From: Mesocentrotus franciscanus
Taxonomy: Eukaryota; Echinodermata; Echinoidea; Camarodonta; Strongylocentrotidae
Direction of reading: 5' to 3'
Length of the DNA stretch: 64,000 bases
Assembly: GCA_037976565.1 (NCBI GenBank)
Contig: CP137683.1
Coordinates: 2,080,637 to 2,144,636 of the forward strand
The notes under the pieces were generated by a model. That model was not told the origin of the DNA. It was given only the letters and a program-made list of their open reading frames with translations, and searched no databases. Shown here one piece after another: positions 23,170 through 34,424 of this stretch; the stretch's first letter is position 1, and each line of letters opens with the position of its first letter. A program made the position numbers and the translations under genes.

Positions 23170-23207
<38 letters not shown>

Positions 23208-23245
23208 ACTATCTCTCTGTCTGTCTGTCTCTCTCTCTCATTTGT
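23170..23245. repeat. CT microsatellite
   Basis: Long CTCTCT tract followed by CTGT units. Confidence 0.96.
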
Positions 23246-23915
23246 AACCTCTTTCCATCTTATTTTGTTTTAATCTCCCCCTCTCTCCCTCTTGCCATCC
23301 CTTCTCTACATTTCTACAATTTCTCTTTCTCCCCTCCCACATCCCGTCTTTCACCCTCCTTCTCTTACTCTGCTCATGGTAGGTCCATTCTCTGATATGC
23401 TGATACACGGCAGTGCCCTGTTATACAACACTGAATGTGAAGGCATACCACATGAATCATTAGCCTACCGAAAAAATGTTAACGATCGATAATCTTTGCA
23501 TGGTATGCCAATAATGCTGAAGAGGAAATATCCTGCTCATAATGGTCTACGTGTAAGAGGGAAGGCTATGTTTAGGTTCATCAACCATCCATCTCATTCG
23601 AGAGTTTACATTGCTGATTTGTGTGAATCAATAGCCATAGTTTCCATCTATAAAATAAATATGGATATCACAAGAACGGCAACTGCCTTATATTAAACAA
23701 CCTTATACATGTATAAATGGCAACTGAGAAATCAATCAATACAACGAATATGCATACGTATACCGGGGAATTATTTTCAACAAGCTAGCAAAAAATAGAT
23801 TCTCTGCTGCTATAATATAAGAATCACTCATTGAAAAACCTCTCTGAATTTACCAAAGGTTCGTTCGTTCGTGTCTCCTTAGATCCTTAAAAAAAAAACG
23901 ATGAAAATTACTCAC

Positions 23916-24055
23916 CTCAAAATGAGTAGCTTGGAAATATGAAGTGAAAAGTATTTACGACGCTCTCGAAAAATGCAAAATGACTATATTCTCTACGAAA
24001 TGTTATCCACTGAACGAAGAATGGCGTACACTGCCCAGGATCACAAAAACAATCA
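23916..24055 (-). other. Possible 5' UTR exon of the MS4A-like gene
   Basis: A strong minus-strand donor (ttgag|gtgagt, cut after 23916) lies about 3.1 kb upstream of the start codon, on the right strand, with no open frame required. The right end is a guess at a TCAGTG-like initiator near 24035-24055. Only transcript data can confirm it. Confidence 0.3.
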
Positions 24056-24059
24056 ACCT

Positions 24060-25280
24060 CGCCTTCACGGTAAATATGCTAAACACGCATGCGCATTGTT
24101 AGTCTCTTTTCACAGACAATGAACAAGGTCATTGCTCAGAAGTGAGTTCGGTGCTATGTAGGGCATACATCAATGGGTGATGAAAGGGAGGAGGCAGTGA
24201 ATGCCCATATCACTTTTCAAACATGCCACTAAATCATATTATGTCTTGTAAAACAGGTGAATATGGTCAATAAGTGTCGATACTTAATCATGTAACGTTG
24301 AGCAGTAGACCTGTTTACTAAATTTATACTTACGTTTATATATTCCTTTTCCGAGAGGCAAGGGCTGCTGTTAGGTCGACAACTCTTCAGATGGTCCAAG
24401 TCTTATGATGACTATTTGGAGAACAGGCTCTATACGGTCTCAGCCAAATCGATCAGTATACAATCTGCACATGGGCAGATGAAGGTAATTGTACCAAAAA
24501 ATGTAAAACCCACCGAGATGAATACTTGATAATTAAGTGCCCATGAACGTTATGTAATCATTATTCATTTATGCACCGACGTGAAGCATCTCCATCACTT
24601 TGACAGTGATTCTAAAATGCACAAAGTGGGACGTCTCGATCCATGTGTAAAAGATCTGTTGATATTTGGTGGTCATTCAGTGTACCAAAGATAACTACGA
24701 AGTGGTCTTACGTGAAGCAAAGCAGAAAAGGGGTCTGCAAAACCAAGAATATCAGAGATGTCGCAACCTGGATATAAAAAATCATGACGTCGTACAGAGT
24801 CCTCCTATCAAAATTGAGAGTTGTGTTCTGTGTGTGCATGTGATCGCCTTGATGCATTGTCAATAGTTGTTGAGCTGTTGGAAATCTTGGAATAATTTCA
24901 AAATCATGTCTAAAATGAAGTCATTGTCACGCACATCATTTCAATGTCGAAATTGTTAACAAATAGACTTGTACGTTCATTAGTATATGAAGCCTTTGTT
25001 CATTTGTCAGTGTTTCAGACTTAAGATACCTATACCGTTAAATTTACTATAAAAATCAGTATTACATGTATTACTCAGTTTCATTAAATCAAGAATGTTT
25101 CTTTCTTTTCCTTCAAGTATCTTTCACGTGAGAAAAATGGAATATTGCCAATCACTCAGATTGCAGTTAGATGTTACCAATTTGATTTCAAACTGATGCA
25201 TACTCATTGAATCAGTCAATGGCATTTTATTCGATCTTTCCTACCTGAACGCATTATTGTAAACGTACATGTAACTCGAT
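24060..25280. other. No gene recognised
   Basis: A plus-strand 'ctcttcag|atggtccaag' could be a splice acceptor (24396), but the frame behind it matches nothing I know and has no clear donor. Otherwise AT-rich. Confidence 0.5.
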
Positions 25281-25443
25281 CAGGGCCCCGTCTTACAAAG
25301 AGTTACGATTGATCCAAATCAATCGTAAGTCCTCCGATCAATCGCAAGTTTGCAGTCTCCTATCTCTTATGTACATAGTTGCGATTGATATCAATCGCAA
25401 ATAAGTTGCGATTAATATCAACTCTTTGTAATACAGGGCCCTG
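25281..25443. mobile_element. Foldback MITE (CAGGGCCC...TTACAAAGAGT type)
   Basis: 163 bp with inverted ends CAGGGCCCCGTCTTACAAAG and its near-inverse; the interior repeats GCGATTGAT/ATCAATCGC in both orientations. Non-coding. Confidence 0.8.
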
Positions 25444-25838
25444 GGCTATATAAACCAAGTATACTGCCCTTTTTCATTCGATGGCCATTTGGATATTCAT
25501 TTTGGAAAAGCAAGCTGTCTACAAAAATATAAACTGAGTTTTAATAAAGCAGGTCTAACATCGAATGTAACATGGCAGTGTGTATTGCTCTATTTGCTTT
25601 TGATACTCCTCTAGATTTATAACATTGTCATTTTTATTTTTTCTCTTCTTTTTCTTTTAATTAATTAATGAAAATTAGGCATCATCTTGTATGTTTGGGG
25701 TTCATTTATTGAATTGGATTTGAATGTGAATTCTCACTGACAATGACATCTTCATAGTAACATCGTTTTATTCCAAACAAAACTGTTGGCAATATTGTAA
25801 TGTCACTACATTTTGACAAAAACTTTGGCTGGCGAAGG

Positions 25839-25933
25839 CTTGTATGACTAATTTCTTCGAAAACATTAATAATGCTAGGACTGTGTATATCAATCTGTGC
25901 ATCATAACAGGTCTAATCCTGTATGGCTACTGT
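25839..25933 (+). repeat. 95-bp dispersed duplication, copy 1
   Basis: Matches 41467-41561 with a single visible mismatch. Not coding in any evident frame. Confidence 0.9.
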
Positions 25934-26339
25934 ATCAAGTCTTTCGTCCTCTTTGTGCATGGCTGATCGTCAACAAAACGGAGTTAAGTCTTTTGTCAAC
26001 TATGTTTGTTGCTACGGCAGGCAGCCAGTGAAAATGAACTCGTTTAATCAAATTATGGAAATGCAAGCATTACTGTTATAAAAAAACAGAACTTTGTTAG
26101 TCCTGGCTCATTTTTCCTGATTGAGGTGTCATATATGAAAGGGCAGAAATTGAACGTTCTAGGAATGTGATTTTCTCTTTGAAATTGAGATTCCGCCCGC
26201 CAAATGACTTTTTGGTTTCCTCTCTTCAATTTTTTTTAATCACTCATGCGTGAAATATGCATGATATGAGTTGCATCAAATGAAAGTGGATGATCTAAGC
26301 TTTACAAATATGTGTCATTTATTAATTATAATTGTGATT

Positions 26340-26393
26340 AAGTTATGATAAAACATCGATTATTCTCGGTTTCGTTTTTTCTGGGACGCACTG
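26340..26393. mobile_element. Solo end of a Tc1/mariner-like element
   Basis: Ends CTGGGACGCACTGTA followed by TA repeats, the same terminus as the element at 1742-2829. A matching left end was not found. Confidence 0.5.
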
Positions 26394-27213
26394 TATATAT
26401 ATATATATATAAATACAACAGAAGAAAGAAGAGATGTGATCGATAAACTACTTTTAGCCCAAAAGTCATTAAGACATCATGGACCAGATGTTTTGAACTC
26501 CTTACCAAATTCAATAGGGCATCGTTCATCTCTTTTTTTCTTTTAAACTTTTTAAGAACTCTTATATCGAAATATCAACATAATTGATTTCAAAGTGCAG
26601 TAGGAAATTATTGATATCTCTATTTTTGAACACATTGCAAGTTATGTTTGCTATTTGGTATTCTATTGCGCTTTCTGTGTTTCCTTTATTGAAAAAGAAT
26701 TGTTTCCACTCCACCATACAACAGAGAGCAAAGTGCACATCCATCATTCGCTAAACACACAAACCACACACACCCACACACACATACACATACACAAAAT
26801 ACACTCACATGCAAACTCATACACAAAGATCGTATGAACACATTTTCATTTTAAATTTCACCTAAAGATTATTCTTTTGAGGCCGCCATCCTAGTCAAGC
26901 ATCGCTTATGATTGCGGTCTCCTGAACCTTTTCCACAGATAGTTCAGATGATGCTTATATTTATAAATATATGTTACAGAAATATTGAGTTATATATTAT
27001 ATGTATATATGTAAATAACATTTTGACATGAAGTAATTATTGTTTGAATATTTTGTATTATACCTTACGTTTATATGTTCTTTGTTATTCAGTTATTATA
27101 TTTGATAACAATTGCAGAAATCAAATCAAAATCAAATCATTTACAATAATTGAAAAATGAGTCACAAACTCACTAGGTATCAGCAAAGAATTAAGGACGA
27201 TTATAAATCAACC

Positions 27214-27617
27214 AGTTGCGGATCTAGCAGTTATTGAAATAGGGGAGGGGAGGGAACAATTCCAAAAACCTCTCTGTCGCTTTAAAGCCTGTCTGCACTA
27301 GTTTGGCCAGGAGGGATTAGACCTCCCAGCATGGTCACTGACAGGTGGTTATCTCATCAACTCAGCTCTCAATTAACATAAGAAAAAGAGGATCATGGGG
27401 GACCAACGGGCACCGCTTAGGCATTGTTTTCTATACAGAGGGAGCAAGTAGCTACAAGTAGTGCAGTGGGGCTTTAAACAACCAAACAAAAACAAGCAAC
27501 AAATAAACCCAATAGAAGATTACAATTTTTTCTGGTGCTTTGGGGGGTTCTAAGATTTAAAATGGAGCATAAAAACACCAGTGCCCCCCCCCCCCTCATC
27601 TCCTTGTTCCGCCATAG
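27214..27617 (+). mobile_element. hAT-like relic inside arm C (interrupted)
   Basis: Counterpart of 12624-12854, lengthened by the 188-bp insertion at 27286-27473. Ends 'gttgcggatctag' and 'gttccgccat' are degraded. Confidence 0.5.
27286..27473. mobile_element. TTAA-flanked MITE in arm C
   Basis: 188 bp with TTAA at 27282-27285 and 27474-27477. Ends AGCCTGTCTGCACTA and TAGTGCAGTGGGGCT are inverted repeats. Arms A and B have the uninterrupted site. Different sequence from the other TTAA element in the window. Confidence 0.78.
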
Positions 27618-28010
27618 ATAAATCACAAGTATATTAAGCAACAACGTGTGTATGAATGTCTAATAATCACCATAAACCACAAATAGAAGGTACCAAAACT
27701 GTACGAAAACATCACAACAGGCGCTATAATTTATGTGCACCTCACAATTGTGAAAACTTGCACCATGGACGGGAAGAGTTGTTTAGATCTGTTGAGTCAT
27801 TTGACTGACGTAGGACTGCGCCATTGACTGACGCAGAACATGACGCGCTATGTGAGAGTGATATCACATAAGATAATGCTAAAAGAACAGTGCAACAAAT
27901 TGCTTTGTGTAACTGACGTACGGTCTGAAGCCGGTTCTCCAGGCTTGATTACCACAGGTTATAACGCAATCAAAATGACACTCTGTGTGCAGCACCTCGT
28001 GCACCTTTAA

Positions 28011-28742
28011 GCAGGAAGGTGATAGAGAAGGAATGGAACTCTTGTAATTTATTCAAACGCATGCGTCAGTTCTAAAGCGTAACAATGGGATGCGTAACAT
28101 TCCACTTGGCTTTGAAGTTCCATGCTCCAAGACGCTCTTCCACTGCGGGGAATTTCGGAGGCCAGGCACCAGTTTCACATTTTATTAAATTACCGGCAAA
28201 GTTTCAGTGTAAATTATAAACTTTATATGGGGAGTGGATTGGGAATAGTGCATCAAACAATTTTTCAAATTTAGTACTCCACCCTTCCTATAATTTGTGT
28301 GCCAGAGTTGGTAAAAGAAAATTTAGATCCTGACAAAAACTCAATATTTTAGGATAATCCGATTATTTTCGCATGTTTTAATGTCCCGTCATTTATAATC
28401 CATGATTTACAATCTTCGATAACTTTAAGTTTGCTAATGCGTGCTTTTGCGTGCTTTTTGTATTTTTGCAGTTGGAAAAAAGTATGAAATTACACAAGTT
28501 TGTGTTCGCTTGTTCAACTCATTACACATTCAACAATTGATGAGAAATCATTGAAAGGGACAGCGAACATTTGCTGAGATACCATTTTCTGATGTAGGAA
28601 TTCTAAATCCTGATATTTCATGCACTCTTTTATCTCACCCCCTGGTCAACAGTTGCAGATTGGCGCATAACTTTTCGGCGGCTTGGAGCATGGGGTCAAA
28701 GAAGAGCGGCTTGATTCCACTCCTTCTCTATCACCTCCCTGC
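28011..28742. mobile_element. 732-bp MITE with GCAGG(A/G)AGGTGATAGAGAAGG ends
   Basis: Inverted ends of over 20 bp, flanked by TTTAA on both sides (28006-28010, 28743-28747). Arms A and B keep the single target 'gcacctttaagggtgc' or its close variant. Non-coding interior. Confidence 0.82.
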
Positions 28743-30988
28743 TTTAAGGGTGCAAGATGTGAGAATAGAATCCTACAACTCTCAATTTTTTAACCTCCGG
28801 GTTGCTACTATTATGTGATGCAACTTCATATCTTTTTGCATTTCTCTTTCTTTCTTTACTACATATTCATTTAAGTTGTGTTGTCTGTTTTCTACTTTTC
28901 TGCCCGTGAATTTATTCATAAATATGTAAAGATTTGCATAGATTTCACTGAAATTATGACAATTACATTTCCAACACATCACACTATAAAATGCACAATT
29001 TAAATATAAATATGTACCTCTTAACATGTGACCTAACTAGTAAATGACAAAAAAAATATTGTACATTGACTAAACACACATTATTTAATTTTCCAAAAAT
29101 ATAATGCAATAATAGAAAAAAAGGCAACATTTAATTTGTATTCCTTAGAAATTGACAGTATGATAAACTGCATTACGTACAATATTAAATTACATAAGTT
29201 GAGAATGAATGTTTAAAGTTTCAAGATGTTTTTTTTTTAAACAGGTTCTATTCCTGGCTTCTTTTTTTTTGCTCGATTTTGACATTTTTCTTTCTACTTT
29301 GTGAACATAAGAGCCCAATTTATATGATGACATTAAAAAAAAATTAAGTTATCAAATATACTTGAAAATATAGTTTGAATAGGAATTCATGCAAAAAAAA
29401 TATATATATAAATGCTTTGATTTAATTAATGTAATTACGCTTCATAACCCATAACTCCTGATATAACTACAATATTCTATTCCAACCTCTTATGTGAGAA
29501 ATGTCAGCTTAAAAATTATCTTTGCACTAGAATCCATTGTTCTCAGCCTCTATTTTTGTTTGCTTTTCAAGAAAGACAGAAAGTGAAAGCATCATGATTT
29601 TAATATTTGCAATATGTGTCTTTTTATTAAATCAACATCATTCTCATTTGAACGGTACTTCGAAGAGTCGATTTACTTACTTAGTAAATGAAGGCATATT
29701 TGTGTGAATTAGCAATCTTAAGTTATGTGATCATGACGATTGAAATATTTTTTTCTTCCTGGAATACAACTCCAAGGTGAATACGCTTGAATATGCATTG
29801 GGACTCACGACCTGTATTTAGGTAAAATTTAAACCAGTCGCGAGGTATTAATAGGCTCTTGTTCAAATCAGGTTTAAGAAAGGAACTCTTAGTTGTTCTT
29901 TTGTTAAACGTGATTTTAGACCCAGGGTCGGGTTTTACTGAATTAGTAGAATAAGGGATATATGGTACAATGTGATTGATGCAATATGACTGAAAAATAT
30001 TATGTGACTGAAATATATTTTAAGGGATACATTTGTTAAATCCATGGCGCATACTCGTAGTATTCATGCAGACACATTGATTCTAAGATTTCAGATGTAT
30101 GGTAGTACTGATGATACTTCCAATGTTGGTTGTTGCATCAACAGGGGAGCAATATGTAAGATAACAGGGGAGAATGTGTCGTCCGTTGATGTTAGTATGT
30201 TTCCAAAATGAGAGTGCGCCCGCTCTTGTCCATTCTAGGCCTTGGCAGGCAGCTCGCTTCCTGCAAAGGAGAAAGTACAATTTTCCCTTATATTCTAATT
30301 TTGAATAACCTTGAGAAGATGAAAAAAGACTAATAACAATGAAAATCCAAAGAAAAACATTACATCATAGAGAAAGGAGAAGTAGAAGAAGAAAGAAGAA
30401 GAAGAAGAACGAAACGAACTAAATCAAAGTGGGATAATGAGAAGAAAGTGCAATATGAAGGGATTTCTTTTTTAAACACAAGAAGAATAAGGCATAGAAT
30501 AAACATAGAGGAGGAAAAAGAACAAGAAGAAGTGGCACAACCAGATGGAACTAAGAGGAGGGAGGAGAAACAAGACAAAGGTATGCACTTTATACATGGA
30601 ATACACGAGGAATAAAATCATGGTGATATGATTATACAGATACATATTTAAAGAAAATAGATTCTTTGCTCGCTTTGGTATACTAATGAAACAAAGAGTA
30701 ACCTGCCACAGTCTACGTTTCCCACACGCACAATGTGTATGAAACATAATGCTTCATACAATGTGGCAGTCTCGGGTTTATGGGGTTACAATTCATAGAG
30801 TGAGGTAGTGTTAATAATTATAGATTTATAGGCCTCTGTTCTAACTAATATTTAAACCCGATGCTGGGCTTAAGTTTTTTGTTCAAAATAAAGGGAAGTT
30901 AGTCTGAGTGCTAAGATTTCCTTCGTTAAACGTGATCTTAGATTTAGGATTGCTCTTAACTGAATCAGTTGACAGGACCATTTTAGGC

Positions 30989-31264
30989 TTACTTCGAATC
31001 ATTTGGGTCATCGCGTCGGGTCAGGTGGTCACGTTACCCGACCTTTTGTGAAAACATCCCTCTTTATTCACGAAATGTGGGGGGTAATGTTTGTGAAATA
31101 AACCCCTCTTATCTACAAATGGTCTAGTCCTATTTACCCGACACCTTGTGAAAACCCGACGGCAAATCTACGAAAGGTCGAGTGATCTTCCGCTTTTTTT
31201 TCTCACAAAAGGTCGTGTAATGCGACCACCCGACCGGACGCGATGACCCGATGATTCGAAGTAA
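30989..31264. mobile_element. Foldback MITE, copy 2
   Basis: Inverted ends TTACTTCGAATCAT and ATGATTCGAAGTAA; otherwise as copy 1 at 15506-15777. Confidence 0.78.
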
Positions 31265-31285
31265 GTAATGGGTTACTAGTCTTAC

Positions 31286-31349
31286 CCTGTACAACATGGG
31301 TTCCCATCTGAGCTTGGATAGGTTGCATGCCAGTCTGAGGGTGGTAAAC
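31286..31349 (-). pseudogene. Duplicated MS4A-like exon 6 with lost splice acceptor
   Basis: Translates to VYHPQTGMQPIQAQMGTHVV then QG, two residues different from the original exon. The donor is kept (g|gtaaga), but the acceptor CAG of the original is TTG here. No other exons of a second MS4A-like gene were recognised to the right, where a LINE and a sequence gap follow. Confidence 0.75.
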
Positions 31350-31420
31350 CAAGAAAAATAGATGAAAATAAATATGAGAAGGTGAATTTATACACTTGAA
31401 CCATGAACCTTTTAGTTTCA

Positions 31421-31620
31421 GTGGAGGTAGAGGTATCGTGGTATAGTGGTTCATTCACTTGACTCTCAATCCTAAGGTTGAGGGTTCAAATCTCAGCATG
31501 GAACTAACGTCCTTTGGCAAGACATCCAGGTGTAAATAGATACCTGGCAATCGCTTATGTAATAATAATTGCAGGGCCTTCAGGAAGAACAGCATTGAAG
31601 CTGGGTAAACAATATTATTA
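31421..31620 (+). mobile_element. tRNA-derived SINE, copy 2 (promoter complete)
   Basis: A-box-like TATAGTGGTTCA and B-box-like GGGTTCAAATC at tRNA spacing, then the same body as 15932-16103 and an ATT/TAG tail. Confidence 0.8.
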
Positions 31621-31624
31621 GTAT

Positions 31625-31656
<32 letters not shown>
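31620..31656. repeat. TAG microsatellite (LINE 3' tail)
   Basis: TAGTAG units between the SINE and the LINE. On the minus strand it is the CTA-repeat tail of the LINE. Confidence 0.85.
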
Positions 31657-31759
31657 TATACCTTGAATGTACCTTGAAGGCCACACCTCGCCATCGTGGT
31701 GATGAAGATCTATTAGATAGTGTGGTGTGGCAGGGTTAAGGGGGTCCCGTGGGACCCAT

Positions 31760-33262
31760 TTAAAAACCCAGGTCGGATAGTTGTCGTTTGAAGCTAAGGA
31801 GTGTGGGAGCATCAATGGCAGTTTGTGGAAGCTTGTTCCATTTGTTTACAACTCTCTGGCTATAGAAATTTTTCCTGATGTCAAGGCGACTTCTTGTTTT
31901 GGCTAGCTTCATGGAATGGCCTCTTGTTCTATCAAAGTTAGCAAACTGAAAAAAGTTCTCGGCTTTGGATTTGTCGATTTGTGTCATTATCCTGTAGGTT
32001 TGCAGTAGGTCTCCTCTCTCTCTTCTTTTCTCCAAAGTAGTTAGTTTCAGTTTTGCTAATCTCTCTTCATATGGTAGATGTTGAATACTTGAAATGAGTT
32101 TTGTGGCTCTTGCTTGGACTTTTTCCATCTTCTTTTTGTCTTTTTTCAGGTATGGACACCAGGCCTGCATGGCGTAATCTAGGTGGGGTCTGACGAGTGA
32201 TTTGTACAGTCTTAAGATCACTTCCTTACTCCTGAATGTAAAGTTGCGTTTGATCATTCCTAGTGTCCTGTTTCCTTTATTTGCTGCTGCAGCCCACTGG
32301 GAGGCAACTTTCAGGGACTTGTGAACTAGAACCCCTAGATCTTTTTCTTCTGTACTTTCTTTCAGCTGGGAGTTGCCCATCGTGTATGTGTAGTGTGGGT
32401 TATGGGTTCCAAAATGCATGACTCCACATTTGTCTGCATTGTATCTCATCTGCCATGTATTTGTCCATCTGTGAAGGTGGTTGATGGAGTTTTGCATGTC
32501 TGTTCTATCATTGTCTATTTGTACTGGATGGATTAGCTTGGTGTCATCAGCAAATTTGCTAACTGTTGATTTGTCGGTTAGCCCAATTTCAAGGTCATTC
32601 ATGTATATCAGGAAGCACAGTGGTCCCAGGACTGATCCTGGTACTACAGAGCTGGTAACAGGTCTCCAGCTAGATTTGGCTCCCTGGGTAACAACTCTCT
32701 GCTTGCGACTGTTGAGCCAGGCTGTTATCCACTGCAATATGTTACCGTCTATTCCATGGGCCTTGATCTTTTTTGCTAGTCTCTTGTGTGGGACGGTATC
32801 GAAGGCCTTTGCTATGTCAAGGTATACTACATCTACTGGTGTACCATTGTCTACTGATTTGGTGATGATTTCTAGGTATTCTAGCAAGTTGGTAGTTGTA
32901 GATTTCCCTTTCCTAAAACCATGCTGGGTATCCTGTATCAGACCATGTTTATTTAGGTGGTCAGTTATTTTGTCTTTGATAATGCTCTCTAGTACTTTAC
33001 AGCTGACTGATGTTAAGCTGATCGGTCGGTAGTTCTCCGGTTTAGATCTTGCCCCTTTCTTGAATATTGGAGTTATATGGGCTGATCTCCATTCCTCTGG
33101 TACATGTCCTTCCTTTAGTGATTTTCCAAACATAATGGTGTATGGAACACTCCCACTCCGGGGTCGGAATGACCGCATGCGTGTTACCAAAATGTCCGGT
33201 AAAGGGGTACTTTTCACGCACCAAAGTCCGGCTCGTACATACACAAAAGTGACTTTACACAC
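31760..33262 (-). CDS. Reverse-transcriptase ORF of the CR1-like LINE (N-terminus is MITE sequence)
   Basis: A 500-codon ORF. Its first roughly 37 codons are translated from the inserted MITE; genuine RT begins at VPYTIMFGKSLKEGHVPEEW. It carries the YRPISLTS motif, the A-motif aspartate in YLDIAKAFD and the FADD C-motif, so catalytic residues are intact. The upstream RT part continues in register beyond the insertion at 33347. An antisense 183-codon ORF is a shadow. Confidence 0.9.
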   Translation of the reverse strand: MCKVTFVYVRAGLWCVKSTPLPDILVTRMRSFRPRSGSVPYTIMFGKSLKEGHVPEEWRSAHITPIFKKGARSKPENYRPISLTSVSCKVLESIIKDKITDHLNKHGLIQDTQHGFRKGKSTTTNLLEYLEIITKSVDNGTPVDVVYLDIAKAFDTVPHKRLAKKIKAHGIDGNILQWITAWLNSRKQRVVTQGAKSSWRPVTSSVVPGSVLGPLCFLIYMNDLEIGLTDKSTVSKFADDTKLIHPVQIDNDRTDMQNSINHLHRWTNTWQMRYNADKCGVMHFGTHNPHYTYTMGNSQLKESTEEKDLGVLVHKSLKVASQWAAAANKGNRTLGMIKRNFTFRSKEVILRLYKSLVRPHLDYAMQAWCPYLKKDKKKMEKVQARATKLISSIQHLPYEERLAKLKLTTLEKRRERGDLLQTYRIMTQIDKSKAENFFQFANFDRTRGHSMKLAKTRSRLDIRKNFYSQRVVNKWNKLPQTAIDAPTLLSFKRQLSDLGF

Positions 33263-33337
33263 CGGACTTAGGGGGTGTTTTCAAAAGGAGGGAACACGCA
33301 TATGCGTACCCTAAATAACACTGAGTGGGGGGCCGGG
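33153..33337. mobile_element. 185-bp MITE inserted in the LINE RT, 9-bp target duplication
   Basis: GGAACACTC is present at 33144-33152 and 33338-33346. Removing the insert and one copy restores an uninterrupted RT reading frame across the junction. The ends are imperfect inverted repeats (CCACTCCGGGG / CCCCCCACTC; inner GCATGCGTGTTACC / GCATATGCGTGTTCCC). A 9-bp duplication points to a Mutator-like element (inference). Confidence 0.88.
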
Positions 33338-33924
33338 GGAACACTCAGTTCTTCAGCCAGGGGTTTCAAAAAGGCCGGTGGTATGTCGTCTGGACCTGCT
33401 GCTTTGGATGGGTCGAGGTATTCAAGCTTCTTTTTCACACAATCTTCAGTGATTTCTATCTCAGCAAGAAGCTCTTCATCAGTTCCTTTGAAGACATTCT
33501 GGGGGTTGGGAACATTTAGGTCCTCTTCAGTAAAGACTGATGCAAAGTATTCATTTAAGATATTTGCCGTTTGTTGGCCTGATGGGACTGACTCTCCGGT
33601 TTCTCTTTTAAGAGGTCCTACAGTGTCTCTGACCTTTTGTTTTGATCGAACATATGCATAAAAGCTCTTTGAATCTTCTTTGATGTTTTGAGCAAGTTTC
33701 TTCTCGAAGTCACGTTTTGCCGTCTTTATTTCATGCTTGGCGTCCCTCTGGCATTTCTTGTAGTACTACAAGTTCTTAGTTCCATCTTGGTTGTCTTATC
33801 TAATTTGTACCTTTTCCAAGCTCGATGCTTTCGACGGATACTTTTCTGTGTTCTTTTTGTGAGCCAGATAGCTTTCTTCTTTCTAGATTGCCGTTTTAAT
33901 GGTACATGATCATGCATTAACTGT

Positions 33925-34424
33925 NNNNNNNNNNNNNNNNNNNNNNNNNNNNNNNNNNNNNNNNNNNNNNNNNNNNNNNNNNNNNNNNNNNNNNNNNNNN
34001 NNNNNNNNNNNNNNNNNNNNNNNNNNNNNNNNNNNNNNNNNNNNNNNNNNNNNNNNNNNNNNNNNNNNNNNNNNNNNNNNNNNNNNNNNNNNNNNNNNNN
34101 NNNNNNNNNNNNNNNNNNNNNNNNNNNNNNNNNNNNNNNNNNNNNNNNNNNNNNNNNNNNNNNNNNNNNNNNNNNNNNNNNNNNNNNNNNNNNNNNNNNN
34201 NNNNNNNNNNNNNNNNNNNNNNNNNNNNNNNNNNNNNNNNNNNNNNNNNNNNNNNNNNNNNNNNNNNNNNNNNNNNNNNNNNNNNNNNNNNNNNNNNNNN
34301 NNNNNNNNNNNNNNNNNNNNNNNNNNNNNNNNNNNNNNNNNNNNNNNNNNNNNNNNNNNNNNNNNNNNNNNNNNNNNNNNNNNNNNNNNNNNNNNNNNNN
34401 NNNNNNNNNNNNNNNNNNNNNNNN
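33925..34424. other. Assembly gap (500 N)
   Basis: Exactly 500 N, probably a scaffold gap of unknown true size. It interrupts the LINE. Confidence 0.99.

Larger units (their letters stand above)
26745..30985 (+). repeat. Large dispersed repeat arm C
   Basis: Same backbone as arms A and B. It includes the CA-rich left end found in A but not B, and shares right-flank gene DNA with B. It carries two private insertions (27286-27473, 28011-28742) absent from A and B. No coding content: ORFs at 30083-30747 differ between copies. Confidence 0.85.
31657..33924 (-). mobile_element. CR1-like LINE, 3' two-thirds (runs into N gap)
   Basis: Minus-strand coding from the gap down to the stop at 31760, then about 100 bp of 3' UTR and a CTA tail. 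Readable blocks: the linker (KKKAIWLTKRTQKSIRRKHR), the RT entry (DPSKAAGPDDIPPAFLKPLA), KGKSTTTNLLEY, YLDIAKAFDTVPH (about 32790-32825), the catalytic FADD (about 32546-32557), and the post-RT region RPHLDYAMQAWCPYLKKDKK. Order and spacing are those of CR1/L2-group RTs, which copy RNA at a nicked target. The RT domain is open apart from a 185-bp MITE (33153-33337). A frameshift or stop lies near 33765 (LRTC.. versus ..YYKKCQRDAK). The endonuclease domain, if present, is in or beyond the gap. Confidence 0.9.

Noticed and set aside
23176..23395. Ser/Leu-rich ORF
   Set aside because: CT microsatellite translation.
32481..33032. 183-codon plus-strand ORF
   Set aside because: Antisense shadow of the LINE reverse transcriptase.
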